Assembly (NCBI RefSeq): GCF_000350225.1
Contig: NW_005179312.1
Span: 1 to 64,000 of the forward strand
DNA: 64,000 bases
Reading direction: 5' to 3'
DNA from: Chondrus crispus
Lineage: Eukaryota; Rhodophyta; Florideophyceae; Gigartinales; Gigartinaceae
The notes beneath the pieces are model-generated. The model searched no databases and was not told the origin of the DNA. It worked only from the letters and a program-made list of their open reading frames with translations. This document shows, piece after piece, positions 1 through 8,711 of this stretch (the stretch's first letter is position 1; each line of letters starts with the position of its first letter). The position numbers were made by a program, and so were the translations under genes.

Positions 1-870
1 GATGTGGAGTAAGGCCTTTCCGTCTAGGAACATGAGGTCCATAGATAGTTCTTCCCCAAACTTAACGGAATCCTCCGTTGGAAGGGAGGCCTTGAAACGA
101 ATGGGGGTTGGTCCCAAACGCTGACAAGTGTCACACGCTTGTTTAATCTGGTCCAGGACCTGTTTAGTTTCCTGGTTCGTTTCGTAAGGTCGAGCCATGC
201 GGAGCAGGTTGTAGAGTTTATCCGTGGCAGGATGGGAGAATCCTCTATGAAGGCGCAAAAGTTCTGGAGAAGAAAAAAATATGTGCTCACGTTTTGGCCA
301 TTCGAGATAGACATGGCCGTTCTTGCGAAGCAGGGGAGTTCGTAGTTGCAGTTGAGGACAATGAAGGTGATTCGTGATAGTGTTGACGAATATTCCAAAC
401 TTATCTAGTAGATCTAAGCCTATTAGTAGTGGTACGTCTGAGTTAACTACATCTACTTGTTCCATGGTAGCGTGAGCGTCCGAAAGTGGTATCGTAATGG
501 TCAAAGAGCCTAACGAGGGTTGACGGTCGTTGCCAAAGCGATAGCGGTTGTTGTTGGAAACGAGTCTAAACTTTGTGCCAGTGTATCGACAGTATGCCTT
601 AGCCTGTCTTAAGCCGATTACTGTGCGTTGTGCACCAGTGTCAAGACATGCTCCTTGCCAAGGAATCCTTTGAGTTGAAGCAATGTGGCTCTGGTTGTAG
701 ACAACGAATTCGTGGTGACGTGGTCTTCTTTCGCTGTGGCGTGGAAAACGAATAAGGCGACTTATCGTAGAACGACGTTCAAGTTTAAACTTGCATCTCT
801 TTTTAGCGCAGACAGTTTCAAAATATACAGTTTGAGGTGTATTATTTTGGAGATGGGAACTGTCGCTCGC
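1..870 (-). CDS. pol: Ty1/copia pol polyprotein, N-terminal part (protease and start of integrase), cut by window edge
   Basis: Reading the minus strand from about 870 down to base 1 gives one uninterrupted frame. It holds an aspartic protease active-site motif (LDTGAQRTVIG, near 620-650) with a second protease element about 65 residues later (VPLLIGLDLL). An integrase zinc-binding module follows at about 80-230, with paired His (LHRGFSH) and paired Cys (CDTCQR), then the first residues of the integrase core (SMDLMFLDGKA) at the window edge. The order protease then integrase, with RT expected downstream, is that of copia elements. The frame overlaps the end of gag and lies -1 to it, so a Gag-Pol fusion would need frameshifting. 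RT and RNase H would lie left of base 1. The family call is firm; whether the element is active cannot be judged. Confidence 0.82.
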
Positions 871-2417
871 TAAAAATCCGATGGATCTATAGTCCGATGA
901 GAATTGGTCTTGTAGCCGTAAAAGGATTCGTTTTTCACGTGGTTGTTTACAGCTTCTTCTGTCTCGTCGGTGTCACTGTCAGTCACGCTGTCAGAGCCAT
1001 CTGAGTGTTGTGACTCAGAGCTGTTTGGGGCATTTGGTTCGTCGAAGTCTTCGAAACAAGTGTCATTATGGTGCATGATGTCTTCCACTTGATTACTAAG
1101 TTCATACAGTATGTCCTTGACGTGGTTAGGGCGCGCTTTGATCATGCGTCGTACATTGCGTATGACAGAGGCGGGTCTAGAGCATTCTCGGATGAAATGA
1201 TAATTACTACCACAGTTGTGGCAGCATCGTACGTTCCCAAAACGGTCCTTTCCGTTTATGGAATCCTTAAAACGTTTAGACGGTCCAGAGAAGTTGCCAC
1301 GAGGATTTGACGAGGAGGATCCAGGTCGACGGGGTATACCGTATGTATTTTGTCTTTGGAAATGTATGCCGGGGAGGGTTGGCATCATTGACGGCGTTCT
1401 GGGGGGGTCACGCTTACGGCTTTCGTTCTGTTTCTGCTCTTGGAGCCAAGCTGCATCCAGTGCAGTATACATCTGCTGAAAAGTCCAAGGCGGTGTGGAA
1501 GCAAGGCTTTGAGTCAGAACAGGCTTAGCCCATTCTGTTCCTATCACGGCGTCGTGAAGGTACTCTGTCTTATCGGGATCTGATCGATGCGCTTGGGGCC
1601 CTTGTGGTGTGTACCGAGTGATGGTTTCGCGAAGTTCTTCTAGTGCTTCGCTGACGGAGCAGTTTTTTGTCTTGAGAATCTGTGACAGGCGAAGATTCTG
1701 CAATAATTTTCGAACTCTGTTCTGCCGCGTAATGCTGTTGAACTCTTGAAGCATCCATTGAACCGCTGAGTCGAAGGATGCTTGGGTACCAGCAATGGAA
1801 GTGCGATAAAATCTTTTGGCTTCGCCATCAAACACATTGTGAAAGTATCGCAGCTTCTGCTCTTCGTTGAGGTTATAATCATCAGCGGCGTCGCAATAGT
1901 TATCGATTACCTCGTTGATATCTTCACCTATTTTTCCCGAATAGCGTTCCTCTCTTTTGAATCGAGAAGCAATGTTATGCGCTATCTTTGAGTTCATGCT
2001 AAGATGAGAGGTGGGTTGGCTGCTCTGGTTGCTATGGTTGACCGACGGTGATGTCGAAGAGGAAAGACATGCAGACAGGTTCGCGTTGGCGATAATGCGG
2101 TCGGGCACATCGGTGAAGAACATGTCGACCAGGCCATACGCAATGCGGTTACTTCGAGGGTGAGGGGTATATTGTAGTCCCTTAACCGTGAGGTAATCCC
2201 TGAGAATGCGGAATAGCGTGGTGGGTCCTTTCAGTAACTCGCTTGAGTATAACACTTCGGGCGGGAGGTCGTCGCGGAGGGTGTTGACGCATTCTTCATT
2301 TGAAAGTTGAGGGTCTTGGGAAATGACAGTCGCTAAAGCGGCTTTGATGTCGGCTTGCGTCGAGGAAGACGGGCGGTAGCCGTCAAGGGTTGCCCTTATT
2401 ACTTCTAACGTTACCAT
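870..2417 (-). CDS. gag: Copia-type Gag with CCHC zinc knuckle
   Basis: An open frame runs from an upstream limit at 2507. I prefer the Met at 2417 (protein start MVTLEV), because the residues before it look like translated leader. The product is about 515 residues: a capsid-like helical middle, a Ser/Arg/Pro-rich linker, and one zinc knuckle CHNCGSNYHFIREC (C-x2-C-x4-H-x4-C) about two thirds of the way along. An acidic Ser/Asp-rich tail ends in TIDPSDF. The zinc knuckle and the adjacent protease-integrase frame identify it as retrotransposon Gag, which packages element RNA into cytoplasmic particles. The frame is intact, unlike most coding blocks in this window. Confidence 0.8.
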   Translation of the reverse strand: MVTLEVIRATLDGYRPSSSTQADIKAALATVISQDPQLSNEECVNTLRDDLPPEVLYSSELLKGPTTLFRILRDYLTVKGLQYTPHPRSNRIAYGLVDMFFTDVPDRIIANANLSACLSSSTSPSVNHSNQSSQPTSHLSMNSKIAHNIASRFKREERYSGKIGEDINEVIDNYCDAADDYNLNEEQKLRYFHNVFDGEAKRFYRTSIAGTQASFDSAVQWMLQEFNSITRQNRVRKLLQNLRLSQILKTKNCSVSEALEELRETITRYTPQGPQAHRSDPDKTEYLHDAVIGTEWAKPVLTQSLASTPPWTFQQMYTALDAAWLQEQKQNESRKRDPPRTPSMMPTLPGIHFQRQNTYGIPRRPGSSSSNPRGNFSGPSKRFKDSINGKDRFGNVRCCHNCGSNYHFIRECSRPASVIRNVRRMIKARPNHVKDILYELSNQVEDIMHHNDTCFEDFDEPNAPNSSESQHSDGSDSVTDSDTDETEEAVNNHVKNESFYGYKTNSHRTIDPSDF

Positions 2418-2510
2418 AGTAGCGTAAATGGGTAACGCTAATTTCCTAATATACTGAAGGTAGTAATATGGAAGAATACACAGACCTGTTGTGCCCAAAT
2501 ATGTCACCTC

Positions 2511-2605
2511 GGATACGTGTCCAACTGTGTATCCTTAGATACGTGTCCAGTTGTGTGTTCCTAGATACGTGTCCTACGCTTGACAAGTGTTTATAGCTAT
2601 ACACG
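2511..2605 (-). promoter_or_regulatory. Probable LTR promoter of the copia element: triple GATACGTGTCC repeat and TATA-like box
   Basis: About 100-190 bp upstream of the gag start are three copies of GATACGTGTCC spaced about 25 bp apart (near 2513, 2538 and 2562). A TATA-like CTATAAA lies on the minus strand at 2590-2596. The surrounding 2.5-2.8 kb is rich in ACGTGT motifs. This is where the 5' LTR of the element should lie, but I could not fix its ends because the other LTR is outside the window. Confidence 0.4.
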
Positions 2606-2846
2606 CGTATATAGGGCAAAATTAACTTGAAGAAGTACAGTACAGTACACGTGTATTGGTGGTACACCTGTACCTGTGTGCAAACGTGTACACGGTTATG
2701 TAGGTGTAGGTTGTGTTCCCGTGTCGTTTGTGTTGTGTACTCTTCAAATCGATGTTGACAAGTGTGTCTTTCAAAGTTTTTAGGAATTTAATTCCTGACG
2801 TTGAGATTTAGTCAAAATTTAAATTTGCGCGCGTAAAATTTAAATT

Positions 2847-3638
2847 TTAATTGAGGCGGGCCTCTCGCTGACGGCGCGCGTTCCTAAAGTGGATCCCGGA
2901 GCGATTGTGTGATTCGAAATTGTGTCTGTCGGCAAACGGGAGATCACAGAGCTGACAGTGTAGGCGCGCCGCGAGATCCTGGAGGCGGATTTGTGCGCAC
3001 GCGTGTCGGCCACTCGCCTCGTGGAAGGACAGTTGTCGCCGCGAGGTGAAAGAGCGCGCGCACGGGCGACAAGTGTACACCGTTCTATTGCGGGGAAGCG
3101 GGTTGCGTCGGCGACGTGCGCGCTGTTCTGCTACACGCGCGATGTGGCGTGCGCTGAATTCGGATAGTGGCGACGGTTCGTCCTCGTCGATTAAATCGAT
3201 GGTCGACGAGGCCGAGGAGGCGGAACAGGCGGCGGTTGTTTCGTCCAATCGGTAGCCGTCTGCCTCTATCTCCACAAGGGGCGGCGCCTGAAACTCACTG
3301 TAGTCTGAGTCAGTAGCGAATGTCGAGGTGACAGGTGTCGTTGGGCGGGAGTTCCGGTCGGCGGCGGCGGTGGCGGAATCTAGATCGGGGGCGGCGGAGT
3401 CGCGATCGCCGGCGGCTGAGTCGCGATCGCCGGGGGCGGAGTCCCGATCGGCGGCGGAGTCGCGATCAACAGCAGCGGAGTCGCGATCGGCGGCGGCGGA
3501 GTCGCGATCGGCAGCAGCGGAGTCGCGATCGGCGGCGGCGGAGTCGCGATCGGCGACTGCAACAGCAATGCGTCGCCTCTTGGCAGCAGCTTCTCGTAGT
3601 ACAGCTGGATCGTTGGCCGCACGTTTGAGCCGTGCCAT
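2847..3638 (-). CDS. Small double C2H2 zinc-finger protein with an acidic/Arg DRDS heptad repeat
   Basis: The frame is open from 3662; the Met at 3638 (MARLKRAAND) is the likely start, giving about 263 residues. After a basic N-terminus come about eight imperfect copies of a seven-residue ADRDSAA unit, encoded by a 21-bp minisatellite with CGATCG cores (about 3385-3560). An acidic Ser-rich middle follows, then a basic RRRR stretch. The C-terminus has two zinc fingers, both C-x2-C-x12-H-x5-H (YTCRPCARSF...HEASGRH and LHCQLCDLPF...HNRSGIH). The x5 spacing between His residues is that of U1/matrin-type fingers, which often bind structured RNA. The protein is unbroken and sits between retroelements. 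It could be a host nucleic-acid-binding gene or an accessory gene of a mobile element; I cannot tell which. Confidence 0.6.
   Translation of the reverse strand: MARLKRAANDPAVLREAAAKRRRIAVAVADRDSAAADRDSAAADRDSAAADRDSAAVDRDSAADRDSAPGDRDSAAGDRDSAAPDLDSATAAADRNSRPTTPVTSTFATDSDYSEFQAPPLVEIEADGYRLDETTAACSASSASSTIDLIDEDEPSPLSEFSARHIARVAEQRARRRRNPLPRNRTVYTCRPCARSFTSRRQLSFHEASGRHACAQIRLQDLAARLHCQLCDLPFADRHNFESHNRSGIHFRNARRQREARLN
3385..3560. repeat. 21-bp coding minisatellite (DRDS units)
   Basis: Near-perfect 21-bp units (some 18 bp) containing GGAGTCGCGATCGGCGGC are tandemly repeated inside the zinc-finger gene. The units stay in frame, so unit number can vary without breaking the protein. They also create open frames on the opposite strand and in other frames, which I regard as shadows. 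Confidence 0.8.
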
Positions 3639-3970
3639 AAAAATTACCAATAAATTGGTCACACGTGTGTACGTGTGTGGTATTACACACTAGCAATTAT
3701 TAGACAGTAATAAATTGGTAGTGTGTAAGGAACCCAAATTTTTCTTGAAATTTCCAGGGGGCTTTGTCCGTAAACTTATAAGTGTCGGAATTTGCCCGGG
3801 GAGCGGGCGGGTGGTCTAAAACGTGTCCACGGGGGGCGCGGGCCACTGGGGCTCTGTGTGCGAGGGGGGCACAGGCGGGTGTGGCGCGAGGTGCAAGGCA
3901 GGAGGACGGGCCTTTTAGTTAGCTGCGGATGGTGCGGTTGGGTTTGTTGGGGTAAGTTTGTTTTGTGTGG
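3639..3970. other. Intergenic, no gene recognised
   Basis: The first part is AT-rich with short inverted ACACGTGTGT motifs near 3660-3690. It turns G-rich at 3790-3930. I see no coding frame supported by composition or motif. It is either the promoter region of the zinc-finger gene or the outer part of the next element's LTR. Confidence 0.4.
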
Positions 3971-4034
3971 GGACGAAGACGTTCACCGTCTTCGTCCTCA
4001 ACCTTTATACTCCCACTCGACGCCAAGTCGAGTG
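3971..4034 (+). promoter_or_regulatory. Stem-loop plus TATA module in the probable leader/LTR of the Ty3 element
   Basis: An 11-bp perfect stem (3971-3981 with 3987-3997, loop of five) is followed six bases later by a TATA-like TTTATAC at 4004-4010. A second stem (CACTCGA at 4014-4020 with TCGAGTG at 4028-4034) comes next. The same hairpin-then-TATA arrangement, with related stem sequence, recurs at 29568-29606. Two more stems follow at 4127-4149 (GAGGATCCT arms) and 4186-4210 (TGCCACC/GGTGGCA). I infer the U3/R part of an LTR. Confidence 0.5.
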
Positions 4035-4770
4035 GACTAAAAGTGTACTCACCCCCCCTTTTAGTGGGGTGCTACCTATAAATGGGCCTCTATCAGGCTT
4101 AATTAGGCGTTTGCCCGTTTAGGTAATGAGGATCCTTTAGGAGGATCCTCAAATTGTAGGTAGTTGAATTGTCTACGTGAGGTAGTGCCACCCACTAGGG
4201 ACAGGTGGCACAACCTTAGGGATTACGGTATTGATAGACTCTGGTAAAAGTTGTGACACCTTCGAGTGATAACAGCAGTCCCGATAAATCGAAATTCAGA
4301 CTTGTACCTGTAACTCCGTGATTGTAACCTGCACAGGCACACAGTCATGTCTGGTATGTTTTCACCGTTTTCGCAAGTTTCTGACGTATCTAGGTTGAAG
4401 GTTTGCCCATTGCGGACGTAGTTTGCATGGTCAACATGTGTAACCGCTCCTGGGGTTTCCGTCTCGGTGTTGACGCATATGCGTTTCTCTGTAATCGGTG
4501 AAGATTGATTGTAGTATAGACAGGCTGTCATTTACAGCCGACCGCGAGGCGGTTGTCTAATCTAGACTTAAGGGGTGGCGCTTCCGCCCCTCTACAATAA
4601 ACCGGTTATCGGATTCTATCATGGACAAGACAAGCCTAAGATTCAGGGTTGTCAAAGTGATCACTCCCACGATCAAGGATCTTTATTGTTCCGTTCTCAG
4701 GCGCCGCCGAGAAAGGAAAGAACTGTTCGCGCCGCGAACTCTCCGATCACAACAAACCGATTAACGGCCT

Positions 4771-6545
4771 ATGAGCGCTTTAAGCTCTCATGTAGACGCT
4801 ACAGCGTCTATCGTTGACGGTACATTTGTTGCGACTTCCGTGTCGCATCCCCGGTTACTCCGCATCGATGCCGAGTCTATCCGGAGGTTCCTCCGGCTGT
4901 ACGATCAGTACACCCGTGAGGTTGTATCCCGCGCACGGCAACTGACCGCTGGCGGTATTACAACCGAGGCCGTATCTCCGGTCAACCTCAAGTTTTGTGT
5001 CGACCCGGAGATTATCGAATCGGCGCTAGCACTGGGGTTTATCCCCGACTATTCCGACTACGGTACTTTAACGGATGCAGCCCTTCTGATATACCTCGAA
5101 GGCAAGTCTCAAGAATCCAAGGACTCGGTCAACCTTGACACCTTGGACAATCTAGTTCGTACCCAGCTTCGGATCGACATGACGGACAAGAACGCCAAGT
5201 CTCGCATGGAGGCATTGTTCATGTCCTACCACAAGATGCTCCGAATGAACGGTCTGGCTTGGCTAATCAAGAGCAACCAAAGGGTTGCTGTCTACCATGT
5301 CCTCTCCGCTATTCGGTCAAGGACACTACAGGATCGCCTGGACTCGGATTTGCAGTTCGCGTATCACGATTGCCGCAAGGATTTCGTCAAGTTCATGACA
5401 CACTGTATCCGAGTTTCGGAAGCGTTCCAACTTGTGGACAGTGGTATCAACCGTAAACGGAATGAAACCAATTCTGGGAAACCGAAACGCGGTGGGAATC
5501 CTGATAAAGGTAAACCGAATTCGGACAAAGCCGATCATGGCAAGGGTAGAAGTTCGCGCAATCCGCCGTTCTGCCCACATCGCCCTTGCAAAAGCAAGGG
5601 TTCCCGTCATTGGATTGTAGACTGTACCGATGCTACGGAGACTGAAAAGTCAAAATATCTAGCCGATATCGCGGCAAACAAGGCCAAGACTGGACCCTCG
5701 CGTTCTACTCGCAGCCAGGTTGGAAATAGTTCCAAACCGACCGGCGTCACGGACAACAGTCAGAACAAACAGACAACGGGACGACTACCTGGGAAAGAAG
5801 CTGCGCAAACTACCGTTAATCGGGAAAGTCCTTCCTTCACCGCCATGGTGTCGGATGGTCGCGCCTCTCTTCCGGCAACCGGCCGCTGCGATGATGGAAG
5901 TGACGACAGTCTCGTGTCACCAGCACTCGCTGAAAAAGCCACCATATCCGGAATCGGTAAAATCAAGGCCATCCAACCAGTGGAAATTCAAGTGGCCTTG
6001 CGTAAGGGCGACGAAGCCCAATCATTCCGATTTTCCCGAACATGGACGGTTCTGAGAACGGTATTAGAATTGGCGTCTGGCCAATTGGCTCTCGCTAATT
6101 TGTCCTTTTTGATGGCGGATGATGAAATGGCCTGTGAACAGATGATCATTGGCCTTCCGGTATTACGGCATTTGCAAGTTGACACCAGAACCTTGCTGGA
6201 ACATAATCGTTCCGTTCTGGATGGTTCAGACTGCTCCCATATTGGGAATCCGTGTATCGGTGATGGTGGCGGAATTGTCAGCAGGATGATGATTGCCCGC
6301 ATGAACCGCACCGAAACCGGAAATAATTCACCGAATACGGAAAAGGAAGTTGATGTCCAACTCTCCGCTACACGGCCAAGGGTAAACTTTTACAGTGCCC
6401 GTCTGGAAAAGGATCCCTTTCCAGACCCATCTTTGCTGGACCCTATCGATGAGGGTCAGCACGAAGATATCATCACCGAAATCGGAAAACTCAAGGAAGA
6501 AGCCCGAAAAAAACGGTCTGTGCGAGAAACAGTCCGGGAGGCTGT
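4771..6545 (+). CDS. gag: Ty3/gypsy Gag-protease ORF
   Basis: The ORF starts at ATG 4771 and stays open to 6747, but sense is lost after about 6545. The first 220 residues are capsid-like and helical. A basic Lys/Gly/Asn stretch follows, then a zinc-knuckle-like CPHRPCKSKGSRHWIVDC (C-x4-C-x6-H-x4-C) near residue 268. Around residues 372-460 is a diverged aspartic protease, in which the usual DTG is replaced by a D-rich CDDGSDDS; the later block MIIGLPVLRHLQV is typical of the protease C-terminal half. The region just before RT (residues about 560-590, EARKKRSVRETVREAV) continues into the pol frame only after a +1 shift. Gag forms the particle and the protease matures it. The family is clear; the altered active site suggests protease may be inactive. 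Confidence 0.75.
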
Positions 6546-8548
6546 CAAAAATCGTCGAAAATCATGTCGATGTTTTCCGTGTGTCGTTCTCTTCCGGACC
6601 TCCGGCAAAGCTGCGACCTCTCAAGATCAAGCTAACGACCGATGCTCGGCCGGTCAAAGTCCGTTTGCGGAATTATTCTCAAGAGCAGAAAGCCTTTCTC
6701 TCCGATATGGTCCGGAAGCTCATCGAGCATGGGATGGCTTATCCTAATCCGACTTCCGCATGGGCCTGCGCGCCCCTTCTAGTTCCGAAGCCCGGACCAG
6801 CACAATTCCGATTTACGGTGGATCTTCGCCCGGTCAACCGGTTTACGGTAAAGCATCAATACCCGATGCCGAATATTGAGCAGGAGCTCTCTCGTCTTTC
6901 CGGTTCACGGTATTTCGCAACAATGGATCTCTCCCATTGCTATTGGCAATTGGAACTGGATCCGGAATCTCGGTCGTCACAATCGTTCATTACCCCGGAG
7001 GGTATTTTTTCGCCCACTCGGGTTTTGCACGGAACGACCAATGCTGTGACCCATTTGCAGTCTGCGTTAGCCGAAGCCATTCCGGGGAAACTTAAAGCGA
7101 AAATGCTTGCGTGGTTGGACGACATCCTCCTCCACGATGAAACCGAATTCAGACTGATTTCTTCTGTGGAAGAAACGTTGCAGTTTTGTGCCGCGCACAA
7201 TATAAAACTGCACCCCGCGAAGTGTCTCCTTTTCGCTAAGGAAATCCGCTGGTGCGGCCGAATGATATCCGAATCCGGAATAAGGTATGATCCTCGCCGA
7301 CTCAACGGACTTCTAAAAATGGAACCTCCGACAACCGGTGCGAATCTCCAGCAATTTATTTGCGCCCTGCAGTGGGTTAAGAATGGCATACCGAATTTCA
7401 CGGATATTATCTCCCAGCTTCATGAGTTCATGGAGCGGGTTTATGAGCGTGCCGGTAAGCGGACAAAACTTGCAGTTTCCCGCTTCAAGCTTTCCAATTT
7501 TGGATGGGGAACTACCGAACTTCGGGCATTTGAGAAATGCAAGCAAGCTCTCGCCGATCAAGTCACATTGTCTCATCGCGACTACAAAAAGCGGCTCGTA
7601 TTTTACACCGATGCATCGGACGCCGTATGGTCCGGCATGGCCACGCAGGTCCCTTATGAGGACCTTAAATTACCGCATTCGGAAAGGCGACATGAGCCGT
7701 TGGCGTTCCTCTCTGGCCGTTTTAATGCCGTGCAATTCGGGTGGTCCATCCTCGAGAAGGAAAAGTATGCCATATTGGCAACGCTTGAGCGCACGCACTG
7801 GATCGCCACTACTTCGGAAGGTTTTGATCTGTACACAGATCACAATAACCTTATCTTTCTTTTCGATCCGCTTGCGGTTGTTCCCGATCTGTCCCAGACT
7901 ACCTTGCGTAAGGTTCTCCGCTGGGTGGTTCGGTTGAGTATCTACAACTATACCTGTTTCCACATTCGGGGACAGGACAATGTATGGGCCGATCTTCTCG
8001 GACGTTGGTCCGCCCCCCCAACGCTACGCCGTCTCGTCCGAATTCCGGAATTACCGTCTTCATCGGCAGAAGAATTTGAGTGGCCCAGCAGGGATGCTAT
8101 TGCTGCTGTTCAAGTCACCGCCGAATCGGATCGTCCTTCAAACCTAAAAAAGGTAGGAGGACTGTGGGCTAATCCCATTGGAGCCGTGTGGATACCGGAT
8201 ACGGATGCGGACCTACAGCTCCGTTTGTGCATCATTGCCCATACCGGTCCGTCGGGTCATCGTGGACGAGATTCCACTCTCCGCGTATTGCGGAAATCGT
8301 TCTTTTGGTCGACGATGTCGACCAATGTCCGGACCTTCGTGCGCGCTTGTCTCCATTGTCTATCGACAATTGGAGGGGGAAAGGTTCCCCGCCCGTTCGG
8401 TCCATCCGTTTTCGGAAGTGCGGCTAACGACCTCTTACAGTGTGATGGAATAAAAGGTGTTGTCTTGATACATACCGATAGATACGATACATGTAAACAA
8501 ATAGAAATAGACATTCATCATGTGTTTGCGCTCGTTCCTGATTCGTGA
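6545..8548 (+). CDS. pol: Ty3/gypsy Pol: reverse transcriptase, RNase H, truncated integrase
   Basis: The pol frame is +1 to gag, and the switch lies in TCAAAAATCG near 6545-6552. RT blocks follow in order: FTVDLRPVNRFTVK, ATMDLSHCYWQLEL, and a catalytic box read as WLDDIL instead of YxDD near 7115. RNase H begins at FYTDASDAVWSGMA (about 7600) and has YTDHNNLIFLF. The integrase zinc-binding module (AHTGPSGHRG... and ACLHCLS) lies at 8230-8360. The homologous sequence then stops at ANDLLQCDG near 8440, just where the catalytic core should start. The remaining 100 bases to the stop at 8548 do not look like integrase. The element is therefore 3'-truncated and non-autonomous. Whether the +1 shift is programmed or a mutation cannot be told from one copy. 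Confidence 0.8.
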   Translation, partial: SKIVENHVDVFRVSFSSGPPAKLRPLKIKLTTDARPVKVRLRNYSQEQKAFLSDMVRKLIEHGMAYPNPTSAWACAPLLVPKPGPAQFRFTVDLRPVNRFTVKHQYPMPNIEQELSRLSGSRYFATMDLSHCYWQLELDPESRSSQSFITPEGIFSPTRVLHGTTNAVTHLQSALAEAIPGKLKAKMLAWLDDILLHDETEFRLISSVEETLQFCAAHNIKLHPAKCLLFAKEIRWCGRMISESGIRYDPRRLNGLLKMEPPTTGANLQQFICALQWVKNGIPNFTDIISQLHEFMERVYERAGKRTKLAVSRFKLSNFGWGTTELRAFEKCKQALADQVTLSHRDYKKRLVFYTDASDAVWSGMATQVPYEDLKLPHSERRHEPLAFLSGRFNAVQFGWSILEKEKYAILATLERTHWIATTSEGFDLYTDHNNLIFLFDPLAVVPDLSQTTLRKVLRWVVRLSIYNYTCFHIRGQDNVWADLLGRWSAPPTLRRLVRIPELPSSSAEEFEWPSRDAIAAVQVTAESDRPSNLKKVGGLWANPIGAVWIPDTDADLQLRLCIIAHTGPSGHRGRDSTLRVLRKSFFWSTMSTNVRTFVRACLHCLSTIGGGKVPRPFGPSVFGSAANDLLQCDGIKGVVLIHTDRYDTCKQIEIDIHHVFALVPDS

Positions 8549-8711
8549 GTTCAGAGCGCCGCCGAGTTGTCCAGAATACCATCGTGAGGTCGAGACACGA
8601 ATCTTTCGGGCCGTACCATGCCTGATGCATGAAGATTGCGACAGAGGAAGCGACTTTCTCTGCGAAAAACAAAAAATGTGGACTGGTCTTCAATGGAATG
8701 AATGTGTTTGA
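8520..8711 (+). CDS. Short Cys-rich open frame of unknown function
   Basis: A 63-codon frame ends in a compact cysteine-rich stretch (VPCLMHEDCDRG, FLCEKQ, WNECV). It begins at the truncation junction of the Ty3 element. The Cys spacing is reminiscent of small secreted peptides, and a similar CxxxDxC pattern recurs at 10319-10496. It could equally be chance. I do not recognise a family. Confidence 0.25.
   Translation: MCLRSFLIREFRAPPSCPEYHREVETRIFRAVPCLMHEDCDRGSDFLCEKQKMWTGLQWNECV

Larger units (their letters stand above)
3971..8440 (+). mobile_element. Ty3/gypsy retrotransposon, 3'-truncated
   Basis: A structured, TATA-bearing leader, gag-protease and pol occur in the expected order on one strand. 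No right LTR is found after the truncated integrase. A 47-codon upstream ORF (ATG 4621 to TAA 4762-4764) ends seven bases before the gag start and might influence gag initiation. The left boundary is approximate. Confidence 0.65.

Noticed and set aside
3328..3693. Plus-strand frames rich in AAESRS or RRSRDRR
   Set aside because: Shadows of the 21-bp minisatellite coding for DRDS on the minus strand, which has the zinc fingers.
6395..6747. Gag and pol overlap as two genuine coding frames over 350 bases
   Set aside because: Only one frame makes sense on each side of about 6545. The rest of the overlap is incidental.
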